The translations under genes were made by a program, and so were the position numbers. Positions 1 to 6,792 of a DNA stretch of 17,182 bases are shown here, piece by piece; position 1 is the stretch's first letter; every line of letters begins with the position of its first letter. Origin of the DNA: Peptococcaceae bacterium (GTDB taxonomy: Bacteria > Bacillota > DSM-521 > Neomoorellales > Neomoorellaceae); the NCBI GenBank assembly GCA_003509545.1, contig DOLC01000095.1:5269-22450 (forward strand), written 5' to 3'. The notes beneath the pieces are model-generated. The model made no database searches. It was not told where the DNA came from and saw only the letters and a program-made list of their open reading frames with translations.

Positions 1-36
<36 letters not shown>

Positions 37-75
37 GCGAGTGCAGCGGACAATGCTTTTCCGGACGGAGAAGCG

Positions 76-1842
76 GTGGGTCCATATGCTTTTGTGAAAC
101 AGGGGCGTCTTGTTGTCCGGCACCGGCCGGAGGGACCTTACCCGGTGGTGGTACCTTGCACTGGGGTAAGACTGATTGTTAACGATCGGGAGTGTACTCA
201 ACCCACCCCTGTATCCATGAAGGATACGGTGCAGGTGGAAACGGTGGAAGAGCGTAGAGAAGGGAAATGGTCTGTATCCGTTTCTTCCGATGGTCTACAA
301 GCGATATTGCGAACGCGCCCTACGGTGGTAGTTCACCGGGAACTGCCGGATCTCCCGCCTGCCAAGATTCTACAACTGGAGGTAGTAGAGCGGGAAGAAC
401 GTCTTCCGCCACTCACATGGGATGAACTATTGCAGGAGTTATCCCGGCTGGGGATTAACTATGGCATAGACTGGGAAGCGTGCTCTCGCGGTGTTACATC
501 CTGCGCTGAAGAGGAGGTAGTTATCGCCCGAGGTATTCCTGCAGAACCAGGAAATGACGGCTGGGTAGAATTGCTTTTTCCCTCTAATTCCAAGGTGCCG
601 GTACTGGCGGGGGAAGACGAAGCGGTGGATTTCCGGAAACGCTATGTTTTTACTTCGGTGGAGGCGGGAGAAATCCTTGCTGTCAAACACCCGCCTGAGC
701 CGGGACGTCCTGGTACCAGCGTCAAGGGTGAGGTAATTGTACCACCGTCGCCCCAGGACTTTATCCTTTCTGTAGGTGAAGGGGCGGTGCTTACTAGGGA
801 TGGTGAACGGGCCGTAGCAGCTCGGGCTGGACGTCCTGTAGCCTCGCGCCGGCGTAACATGGTGAAGGTAAGTGTATTACCTGAGTTGGTGCATACTGGT
901 GACGTAGACCTTGCTTCAGGTAACATTGTCTTTAAAGGAGATATTCTAATTGCCGGAAATGTGACAGAAGGGATGGCAGTAGAAGCGGGCGGGAATGTTA
1001 GGGTGGGAGGGTTGGTTTCCGGCGCGAGGGTTCAAGCTACGGGATCCGTCCTGATCAAGGGGAATATCCTGTCATCGGTGGTAATCGCAGGAAGAGCTCC
1101 TGATTTTCTACAACGGATGTTGCCACAGGTTCATGCCTTGGCGGTCGGTTTGCAAGAGATGACCATGGCTATCCGGCAGTTACTCAGTTACCCGGCGTTT
1201 AAGCAGGGCGATCTTAAAGGCGGTATCGGCCCCCTGGTAAAGTTGCTGCTGGAGGGGAAGTTTCGTCATCTTCCTGCTGCCGCCAATACCTTCAAGAAGC
1301 AGGTTGAAACTATGCCCCCGGGAATGGCCGCTGAAGGTTTGGAAGAGTTTATGCGGGAAGTCGAACGGGCGCTGGTTCGTTCCCCTTTGGCCGTGCGTGA
1401 CCTTCAGGAGATCGAAACGTTGGCCCGGCGAGCCGAGGAATGGGAACAGGCCTTTGCGTTCTCCCCATCTGCAGAAAGCGATGTGGTGGCGTCAAGCGTC
1501 CTCAATTCTACCGTTATAGCTACCGGCGACGTCCGGTTGGTGGGGAGTGGTTGTTATAATTCTCGGATTCAGGCTGGTAAGAAAGTGACTGTATCCGGGG
1601 TATTTCGCGGTGGTGAGATACAGGCTGGCGGGGATGTGCATGTGGGAGAGCTGGGGTCCAGAGGTGGGGCCATCACCAGGGTGGTGACTGGCGCGGCAGC
1701 CGTGGTTACCATAGGTTATGCCTTTGAGAATACTTCTATAGTGGTGGGCGGCCGGGTTTACCGTTTTGATAGGGAGGAAAAAGGCATCCGCCTCTGGTTG
1801 GATAAAGAAGGGAACCTCAGGTCCAAGGGAATTCCAGCCTAG
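76..1842 (+). CDS. FapA/DUF342 family polymer-forming-like protein
   Basis: A 588-residue protein of the DUF342 (FapA) family. Residues 275-340 and about 485-565 are runs of short Gly/Val/Ile-rich strands (GDVDLASGNIVFKGDI, GNVRVGGLVSGARVQATGSV), the pattern of a right-handed beta-helix. A more helical, charged insert lies between them, at about 345-475. The N-terminal part (residues 1-230) carries the family-type segment ending in a PPEPGRPGTSVKGE turn. The biochemical role of the family is poorly defined; cytoplasmic scaffold or cell-surface/motility-linked roles are only suggested. The GTG at 76 has GGAG five bases upstream, but the frame is open to the window edge, so the true start could lie further upstream. 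No membrane segment or signal peptide was seen. The family call is firm; the function is not. Confidence 0.85.
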   Translation: MGPYAFVKQGRLVVRHRPEGPYPVVVPCTGVRLIVNDRECTQPTPVSMKDTVQVETVEERREGKWSVSVSSDGLQAILRTRPTVVVHRELPDLPPAKILQLEVVEREERLPPLTWDELLQELSRLGINYGIDWEACSRGVTSCAEEEVVIARGIPAEPGNDGWVELLFPSNSKVPVLAGEDEAVDFRKRYVFTSVEAGEILAVKHPPEPGRPGTSVKGEVIVPPSPQDFILSVGEGAVLTRDGERAVAARAGRPVASRRRNMVKVSVLPELVHTGDVDLASGNIVFKGDILIAGNVTEGMAVEAGGNVRVGGLVSGARVQATGSVLIKGNILSSVVIAGRAPDFLQRMLPQVHALAVGLQEMTMAIRQLLSYPAFKQGDLKGGIGPLVKLLLEGKFRHLPAAANTFKKQVETMPPGMAAEGLEEFMREVERALVRSPLAVRDLQEIETLARRAEEWEQAFAFSPSAESDVVASSVLNSTVIATGDVRLVGSGCYNSRIQAGKKVTVSGVFRGGEIQAGGDVHVGELGSRGGAITRVVTGAAAVVTIGYAFENTSIVVGGRVYRFDREEKGIRLWLDKEGNLRSKGIPA

Positions 1843-2054
1843 GAAATTAAATTAGCGGATCTGCCGAAAAACCGTCGCTGATTCTGTTGGATTACTAAAT
1901 AATCGCCATAAACCGTAAGTCTAAATTTTAACCCCTTTTCGCCTTAAATGTTCCTTGACCGGGCGTATATCCGGTATCCAAGTATATCAAGTATATAGAG
2001 TATTACAACCGTAATAAGGTGGTAGAATCGGCAGCAAGCGGGTATAATGGTCTC

Positions 2055-2084
2055 GGGGTGAAGGCCATGGCTTTGCCATGTGAG
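2055..2084 (+). repeat. 30-bp direct repeat, copy 1 (RBS + ATG + small hairpin)
   Basis: A 30-base unit beginning GGGGTGAAGGCCATGG and ending GCCATGTGAG. It recurs without mismatch at 2121-2150, with starts 66 bp (22 codons) apart. Inside it CATGGC-TTT-GCCATG can form a 6-bp stem with a three-base loop. The unit also holds a purine-rich SD-like run eight bases before an ATG (2067). TATAAT at 2043-2048, just upstream, resembles a -10 box, but no good -35 partner is visible. Confidence 0.85.
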
Positions 2085-2120
2085 CGCCGAACAGTGCAGA
2101 GCCGATGGCGTTGCGTTCCA

Positions 2121-2150
2121 GGGGTGAAGGCCATGGCTTTGCCATGTGAG
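2121..2150 (+). repeat. 30-bp direct repeat, copy 2 (RBS + ATG + small hairpin)
   Basis: Exact second copy of the unit at 2055-2084. Its ATG at 2133 is the start preferred for the small protein that follows, with GGGG eight bases upstream. The CATGGC/GCCATG stem would place that start codon inside a hairpin. Because the spacing is a multiple of three, both ATGs are in the same frame. Confidence 0.85.
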
Positions 2151-2369
2151 CCGCGTGACTATGCGAAGGTTCTTATTGACCGGCTAAACGATGAACAGGT
2201 ACAGGCACTCCTGGTCATCTTGGAGTTCATGGCCTGGCCGACAGAGCGGGTTACCCCGGAAGAAGCTGAGGAGATCGAAGCCGGGTTTGCCGAAATCGAA
2301 GCGGGTAAAGGCGTGAAGGCTGAAGATGCTTGGAAGGAACTTGGTATTCTGCTCCGGAGGGGAGCTTAG
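2133..2369 (+). CDS. Small acidic antitoxin-like protein, function unknown
   Basis: A 78-residue acidic protein from ATG 2133. The same frame can also start at 2067 (100 residues) or GTG 2019 (116 residues), but the extra N-terminus is low-quality sequence containing the duplicated 30-bp unit. The body has a helix of the type IDRLNDEQVQALLVILEFM, then an acidic helix with PEEAEEIEAGFAEIEAG, and ends in AWKELGI. This layout resembles small Firmicute proteins annotated as RelB/Phd-like antitoxins or as unknown. No toxin gene follows: the next gene, 68 bp downstream, is a DNA methyltransferase. The resemblance is from memory of such proteins, so the antitoxin reading is tentative; that it is a translated gene is more likely than not. 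Confidence 0.5.
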   Translation: MALPCEPRDYAKVLIDRLNDEQVQALLVILEFMAWPTERVTPEEAEEIEAGFAEIEAGKGVKAEDAWKELGILLRRGA

Positions 2370-2437
2370 TATTTGCTCCGGGAGCCTTATAGCGTTCGGA
2401 GGGAAAATCGCGAAGGTTTAATGGGGGGTGGGGGAGT

Positions 2438-3145
2438 GTGTCGATAGTTTTCGCCAACGGCAGGAGCGCTCCTAATTATAGGGACTGTCTCAGGGAGCCT
2501 CTATACAAATATGATTTTCCCAATCGCTGCGACGGGCGAGAACTTTTGGCGTCGGTGAAGGACGAATCCGTCCCCTGCGTTTTCTTTGATCCCCAGTACC
2601 GGGGCGTTTTGGACAAACTGTGTTACGGCAACGAAGGCGAAAGCCGCGGAATCAGGCGTTCCCTATTACCGCAAATGGATGAGGCTACCATTAAAGAATT
2701 TATTGGGGAAATAGCACGGGTGCTTATTCCAACGGGCCACCTTTTTTTGTGGGTGGACAAGTTTCACCTGTGCGAAGGGGTATCAGGGTGGATGCCGGAA
2801 AACCTGCGCATAGTCGATATGATCGTTTGGGACAAGCAGAAAATGGGTATGGGTTATCGTACTCGGCGGCAGTGCGAGTACTTATTGGTTGTTCAAAAGA
2901 AGCCCCTGCGGGCTAAGGGCGTCTGGGCCATGCATAACATACCCGATGTATGGGCGGAAAAACCCGCTAACGAACACGCCCACGCCAAACCGGTGAGACT
3001 TCAGGCGCGATTAATAGAAGCCGTGACGAATCCGGGGGATGTGGTGGTAGACCCGGCAGCTGGGAGTTATTCCGTGTGGAAGGCAGCACGACTTGTAGGC
3101 CGCAGGTTTTTAGGAGGCGACATATTACTACAGCCTCAGATATAG
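2438..3145 (+). CDS. Orphan beta-class DNA (N4-cytosine/N6-adenine) methyltransferase
   Basis: A 235-residue amino-MTase that would transfer a methyl group from SAM to an exocyclic amino group in DNA. Catalytic motif IV is DPQY at residues 51-54 (a variant of DPPY/DPPF). The SAM-binding motif I comes near the C-terminus as DPAAGS (205-210), followed by GRRFLGGDI. The order IV, then target region, then I marks a permuted beta-class enzyme. A KPVRL segment at 184-188 matches the Lys-Pro helix before motif I. All core motifs are present, so it looks complete. The GTG start at 2438 follows a G-rich SD-like run (GGGGGA). No restriction endonuclease gene is adjacent, so it is an orphan, phage-like methyltransferase. 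Recognition sequence and base specificity cannot be read here. Confidence 0.82.
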   Translation: MSIVFANGRSAPNYRDCLREPLYKYDFPNRCDGRELLASVKDESVPCVFFDPQYRGVLDKLCYGNEGESRGIRRSLLPQMDEATIKEFIGEIARVLIPTGHLFLWVDKFHLCEGVSGWMPENLRIVDMIVWDKQKMGMGYRTRRQCEYLLVVQKKPLRAKGVWAMHNIPDVWAEKPANEHAHAKPVRLQARLIEAVTNPGDVVVDPAAGSYSVWKAARLVGRRFLGGDILLQPQI

Positions 3146-3176
3146 GTTTAAGTAGACCGTGTTCGGTTATTAGGGG

Positions 3177-3398
3177 TTATGGTTGGTGTTTCGGGATGTT
3201 TTTATGCCCAAAGTAGTGATATGTGCGCACGAGGTGGTTCCGTACCGGTTTCCAGGGTGTGTCGTCTACCGTGACCACCGCGATAGGTCCTAGCTCCGTC
3301 ACGGTTGCCTCCACCGGGCTCGTGTCCACAACGCTCGGTTTTCCTGGCAGCACGCTGCGAAGGATATTTGGTGTAGAATATAAAATTCGTCTACATAT
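3177..3398 (-). pseudogene. Fragment of a DUF4338 (DruA-like) gene
   Basis: Read on the minus strand, a frame free of stops from 3398 to TAA at 3179-3177 encodes 73 residues. They include VDTSPVEATVTELGPI, then W..VRNHLVRTYHYFGHKNI. The combination of a DTSP segment, an ELGPI strand, and a Trp/Leu-Val helix ending in YHY(L/F)G is, from my knowledge of the family, the N-terminal half of DUF4338 proteins (the family of DruA of the Druantia defence system). There is no start codon with an SD upstream (TAG at 3401-3399). The frame stops just after the YHYFG motif, where intact members continue for hundreds of residues. It is therefore a piece left by deletion at both ends. A 67-codon plus-strand frame over the same bases (3223-3426) is probably its shadow. 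Confidence 0.55.
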
Positions 3399-3456
3399 CT
3401 ATTCAGCCCACGTTCCGCACCCCTGAATATATGCCAACGACGTTATGTTTATGCGC

Positions 3457-3479
3457 TGCGTCTCTTCTCCCGAGACGTA
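3457..3479. terminator. Hairpin just past the pyrophosphatase gene, possible weak terminator
   Basis: CGTCTC (3459-3464) pairs with GAGACG (3472-3477) across a seven-base loop, and two further pairs (one G-U) extend the stem. It lies nine bases beyond the stop of the minus-strand pyrophosphatase gene. No T-run follows in either direction, so a rho-independent terminator is only a possibility. Confidence 0.25.
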
Positions 3480-3487
3480 TGGAACGC

Positions 3488-4801
3488 CTATCCTAAAAGT
3501 ACCCGCCGCAGGGGAGGTACTACTTGCTTTTTGCGGGACATCACCCCCGGCAGAAATACCTTGGTCTTGCCCGGGGGCACGTTGAAGGCCTGTTCCACGG
3601 CCCGGGCCTGCTGGCCGACGAAGAAAAGTTCTGTACCGTCGCGCATAAGGTCGGTAACCATTAGCAATACGAGGTCGTAATTCTTTTCTTTACATAGTTT
3701 GTCCATCTCCTCCAGGAGGACCTCCTGGTCTACCGGGAGGGCCTGCTGGTCCACTATTTCTATCTGGCCGATACCCACCGTGTGGTTGCCCAGGCAAAAT
3801 TCCTTGAAGTCCTCCAGTAGGATATCGCGCCCCGAGCGGCCTGCCAACAGGGATCCCGCCTGGAACATTTTCTTGGCGAACTCGACGGGGTTGATGCCCG
3901 CCAGCTTTCCCAGTTTGTCTACCTGCTGGCGGTCCTCTTCGGTGGTGGTGGGGGATTTCAAGATCATGGTGTCGGACAATATGGCCGCACACAGGACGCC
4001 TGCTATTTCCTTAGGAGGCGTGATCCCCTTTTCGGCGAAGATTTTACCGATTATGGTGGAGGTGCTGCCGACCGGTTCGTTGCGGACCGGAATGGGCTCG
4101 GAGGTTTCTATGTCCGCCACCCGGTGGTGATCTATGATCTCCAAGATTTCGGCCTGCTCGATGCCGGGGACCGCCTGGCTTCTTTCATTGTGGTCCACCA
4201 GGATTAGCCTTTTGCCCCGCATGGCCAGGAGGTGATACCGGGAGATCATGCCCATAAAGCGGTTTTGCTCGTCCACCACCGGGTAGTTCCGGTAGCGCGT
4301 TTCCAGCATGGTCCTCTTGACCTCTTCGACCAGGTCGTCGTGGTGGAAGACCACCAGATTCTCCGTGCGCATTATACATTTTACCGGCGCGTCCATGGGC
4401 ATATACCCGCTGTCCCACGCCTCCAAAAGGAGGCGGGCCAGGTCGCCTACCGTAAGCAGGCCCAGGAGGTGCTGCCCTCCGTCGACAACGGCCAGCGTCT
4501 TGACTCCGTGCTGGCGCATAAAAATTCCCGCCTGCCTGACGGTGACCTCCGGGCGAATAAAGAGAATGCCACCGTCGAGGACGTCCTCTACTTTGGGCTT
4601 TACATCGTCCACGTAAATAGGAGCGGGTACGTTGAAATACTCCAGCACGAACTGGGTTTCCCGGTTTAGATCCCCGCACCTTGCTGCAATAGCATTCTTT
4701 TCTTTGCGTATCCGGTTTTGCAGGTAGGCATATCCTATGGCGGAAGCAATGGAATCGGTGTCCGGTTTTTGATGGCCTATGACCAGGATTTCGCGCGCCA
4801 T
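3488..4801 (-). CDS. ppaC: Manganese-dependent inorganic pyrophosphatase (family II) with CBS domains
   Basis: Hydrolyses pyrophosphate to two phosphates in the cytoplasm, pulling biosynthetic reactions forward. The DHH-family core is clear: GHQKPDTDS at residues 9-17 (H10, D14, D16), DHN at 203-205, DHH at 224-226, SDT at 276-278, and the C-terminal SRKKQ substrate-binding motif at 422-426. Two CBS repeats (about 75-125 and 138-192) are inserted between the first metal motif and DHN. At 437 residues there is no room for the DRTGG domain that many clostridial CBS-pyrophosphatases carry between the CBS repeats; the well-studied Moorella thermoacetica enzyme has the same layout. In that family AMP/ADP inhibit and ATP can activate through the CBS pair. 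ATG 4801 has GGGAGG about eleven bases upstream. It is transcribed away from the catabolic locus and is probably housekeeping. Confidence 0.93.
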   Translation of the reverse strand: MAREILVIGHQKPDTDSIASAIGYAYLQNRIRKEKNAIAARCGDLNRETQFVLEYFNVPAPIYVDDVKPKVEDVLDGGILFIRPEVTVRQAGIFMRQHGVKTLAVVDGGQHLLGLLTVGDLARLLLEAWDSGYMPMDAPVKCIMRTENLVVFHHDDLVEEVKRTMLETRYRNYPVVDEQNRFMGMISRYHLLAMRGKRLILVDHNERSQAVPGIEQAEILEIIDHHRVADIETSEPIPVRNEPVGSTSTIIGKIFAEKGITPPKEIAGVLCAAILSDTMILKSPTTTEEDRQQVDKLGKLAGINPVEFAKKMFQAGSLLAGRSGRDILLEDFKEFCLGNHTVGIGQIEIVDQQALPVDQEVLLEEMDKLCKEKNYDLVLLMVTDLMRDGTELFFVGQQARAVEQAFNVPPGKTKVFLPGVMSRKKQVVPPLRRVLLG

Positions 4802-5269
4802 TTTTTCTACGTCCCTCCCAGGGATAGTAGCCGCGTACTGGCGGAACTGCTCCGGGAAACCGGTAACCGGTATATCTTTTGCGTGTAGAGTAATGGTGGC
4901 CGACGGTACGAGGATATGTTTATGGCCATACCGGGGCGGTTCCGGTACCCATGTCTAGTTTATCCCTACGGCGGGGAACTTTCAAGCCGGTCGGGGCCTC
5001 CTGCCCGGCGGTGGGCGACGGACTCCGTCGCGGTGCCGTTTTCGACTACCCCAGGTTCGGCCTGCTCCGCGACGGCATTTCCCGCGTTTCAGGACCTGCC
5101 GGGCCGCCCTCCGCGTGGTTACCGCGATGGAGGGGTCCGGGTTTTATTTCCGGCCCGCGAAAATTTTTACCTGTTCCTGCGGGGAAGAGAAGGAAGATCC
5201 TAAGATATGTAGAATATTATATCAATAATACCAAGTGGTATGGACACCGGATCAAAAGGAGACTTAGCA
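4802..5269. other. 468-bp divergent intergenic region without a convincing gene
   Basis: This lies between the leftward pyrophosphatase gene and the rightward GntR gene, so it must carry both promoters. The middle part (about 4950-5170) is GC-rich. It has open frames in several phases, but none has a good SD or a recognisable protein. The last 70 bp are AT-rich (AGAATATTATATCAATAATA around 5211-5230) and hold a 14-bp palindrome. Two overlapping ACCGGT palindromes lie at about 4859-4871. No clear -35/-10 pair was found. Confidence 0.6.
5228..5241. promoter_or_regulatory. 14-bp palindrome, candidate operator of the GntR regulator
   Basis: ATACCA-AG-TGGTAT is a perfect inverted repeat 29 bp before the preferred GTG start of the GntR gene and next to an AT-rich stretch. 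FadR-type regulators usually bind short palindromes built from GT/AC half-sites (TGGT...ACCA type), often in front of their own gene. The order here is ACCA...TGGT, so the match to that consensus is inverted. Autoregulation is an inference from position. Confidence 0.4.
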
Positions 5270-5971
5270 GTGACCATGGAAGCGCGGGAGGTTAAGCGGG
5301 TCAAGCTGTATGAGCAGATCGTGGCCGACATCAGGGAGCAGATAGTGTCGGAAAAGTTAAAACCGGGAGAGAAAATACCGTCCGAGCGGGAGCTGGCCAG
5401 GCTCTACGGCGTCAGCCGTTTGGCCGTGCGCGAGGCCTTGAGCGCCCTGGCGGCCATCGGCCTTATTGAAGTTAAACACGGGGTGGGTTGTTTTGTTAGG
5501 CAGGTGGAACGGCGGCTCCTGCCCCAGGACATTGCCCTGAGTTCGGAGGAAAAGGACCGGGCCATGGATCTGCTGGTTTTCCGGAGGGGTTTCGAACCGG
5601 AAGCAGCCCGGTTGGCAGCCCTATATGCTTCCCAAGAAGAGATAGAGGAGATCGCCCGGCTACAAGAGGCGGTGAGGGATAATATCATGGCGGGGGGAAC
5701 GGCGGTAGAGGAAGACTTCCGTTTTCATATGGCCGTCGTTCGCGCCACCCATAGCCCCATTTTCATCCGGGTGGCCGAGGCCCTGGAGCAGTATTGGCTG
5801 GAGAGCTTCAAGTTGTGCAAAAAGCATACCCTGGGTGTTCCCACCAGGCTGCCCGTTTTGCTGGAGGAGCACCAGATAGTTCTGCGCTATCTGTTTTATC
5901 GCAACCCGGATGGGGCCTACAAGGCCATGAAAATGCATATAGAAAACGCCATCCGGAAACTGGAAACTTAA
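5270..5971 (+). CDS. GntR family transcriptional regulator, FadR subfamily (FCD domain)
   Basis: A 233-residue DNA-binding regulator. The N-terminal winged helix-turn-helix spans about residues 10-78, with the signature GEKIPSERELARLYGVSR (33-50), then REALSALAAIGLIEVKHGVG. The C-terminal FCD ligand-binding domain (about 95-230) keeps its likely metal ligands: D149 and H153 in EEDFRFH, H201 in EEHQ, and H223 in KMHIENA. FCD regulators usually sense carboxylic acids such as lactate, gluconate or sugar acids, which fits the neighbouring enzymes. GTG 5270 is preferred over ATG 5240 because AAGGAG ends eight bases before it; ATG 5276 is too far from that SD. It leads the catabolic locus, with 131 bp before the next gene, and is probably its local regulator. 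Activator or repressor cannot be told. Confidence 0.9.
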   Translation: MTMEAREVKRVKLYEQIVADIREQIVSEKLKPGEKIPSERELARLYGVSRLAVREALSALAAIGLIEVKHGVGCFVRQVERRLLPQDIALSSEEKDRAMDLLVFRRGFEPEAARLAALYASQEEIEEIARLQEAVRDNIMAGGTAVEEDFRFHMAVVRATHSPIFIRVAEALEQYWLESFKLCKKHTLGVPTRLPVLLEEHQIVLRYLFYRNPDGAYKAMKMHIENAIRKLET

Positions 5972-6102
5972 GAGCGTCGCGGCCGCATAGTAGATGTTAA
6001 GCCGTGGGCGACTTTAGGTATCGTGTTCGCCATGTACGGGCGGAAAAAGAAGATATTCAGACTTTAACCAAATGCGCGGATATATTAAGGAGTGAGAATT
6101 AA

Positions 6103-6792
6103 ATGGCCGCAGGTTTCCGCATTTACACCCGGGTTAAACGCCCGCCCCTCTCCCTCGCCGACGCCTTTCTCCCGTACTCTACTTGTAACATAGCCGACAA
6201 CATGGGGAGAATGTTTTGCATGGATGCCGGGATAAAGCCGGTGCGGGAAGACGCCAAGCTGGCCGGTATAGCCTTTACGGTAAAGACGCGGCCGGGAGAT
6301 AATCTGCTGGTCCATAAAGCCCTCGATATGGCCGAGCCGGGGGACGTTATCATTGTGGACGCCCGGGGCGATATGACCAACGCCATACTGGGAGAAATTA
6401 TGGCCCGTTATGCCCTGAAGAGGGGTCTCAGGGGATTGGTGGTAGACGGGGCTGTCCGGGATTGGGCGGGGATAAAGCGGTTGGATTTGCCGGTTTTCGC
6501 CCGGGGCGCAAGCCCGCGGGGACCCTATAAGGACGGGCCCGGGGAGATAAACGTGCCGGTTTCTTGTGGGGGTGTGACGGTTTTCCCCGGGGATGTTATT
6601 GTGGGGGATGCGGACGGCGTGGTAGTAATACCCGCCGGCGAGGCGGAGGAAATCCTTCGCAAGACCAGGGAAGTGGCCCTCCGCGAACAGGCCATATTCC
6701 GGCAAGTTGAAGAGGGTACGTGGGATCGGGGGTGGATAGATGAAATCTTGAGGCAAAAAGGGTGTGAAATCCTTGAAACGCTATGGAGCTAG
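6103..6792 (+). CDS. RraA family protein, 4-hydroxy-4-methyl-2-oxoglutarate aldolase/oxaloacetate decarboxylase type
   Basis: 229 residues of the RraA/MenG-like fold. Family members cleave 4-hydroxy-4-methyl-2-oxoglutarate or 4-carboxy-4-hydroxy-2-oxoadipate to pyruvate plus a keto acid, often also decarboxylate oxaloacetate, and need a divalent metal; E. coli RraA instead binds RNase E. The core motif GEIMARYALKRGLRG (97-111) is followed by VVDGAVRD (113-120), whose R119-D120 pair is the substrate/metal site of the aldolases, and GDADGVVVIPA lies at 168-178. The catabolic neighbours favour the enzyme over RNase regulation. ATG 6103 has AAGGAG about eleven bases upstream. The 3' end overlaps the next gene by 29 bp, suggesting translational coupling. 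The exact substrate is unknown. Confidence 0.82.
   Translation: MAAGFRIYTRVKRPPLSLADAFLPYSTCNIADNMGRMFCMDAGIKPVREDAKLAGIAFTVKTRPGDNLLVHKALDMAEPGDVIIVDARGDMTNAILGEIMARYALKRGLRGLVVDGAVRDWAGIKRLDLPVFARGASPRGPYKDGPGEINVPVSCGGVTVFPGDVIVGDADGVVVIPAGEAEEILRKTREVALREQAIFRQVEEGTWDRGWIDEILRQKGCEILETLWS

Noticed and set aside
1955..2005. TTGACC and repeated GTATAT sequences as a promoter for the small island genes
   Set aside because: The spacing to any TATAAT-like box is wrong (14 or 19 bp), and the repeats look like AT-rich low-complexity sequence.
2019..2132. N-terminal extension of the small antitoxin-like protein from GTG 2019
   Set aside because: No SD precedes 2019, and the extra residues are mostly the translated 30-bp repeat. 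The start at 2133, with its own SD-like run, gives a more normal small protein.
3223..3426. 67-codon plus-strand frame between the methyltransferase and pyrophosphatase genes
   Set aside because: It has no SD and low-complexity Ser/Thr/Val content. The opposite strand gives a recognisable DUF4338 fragment over most of the same bases.
4916..5295. Two overlapping plus-strand frames of about 95 and 114 codons in the divergent gap
   Set aside because: Arg/Pro/Gly-rich translations typical of GC-rich non-coding sequence, no convincing SD, and the longer one runs into the GntR start region in another frame.
6016..6031. GG-N10-GC spacing (AGGTATCGTGTTCGCC) before the RraA gene as a third sigma-54 promoter
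   Set aside because: Only about half of the consensus positions match, both the -24 and -12 boxes are poor, and no copy of the tandem GTGAGAAAT motif lies upstream.
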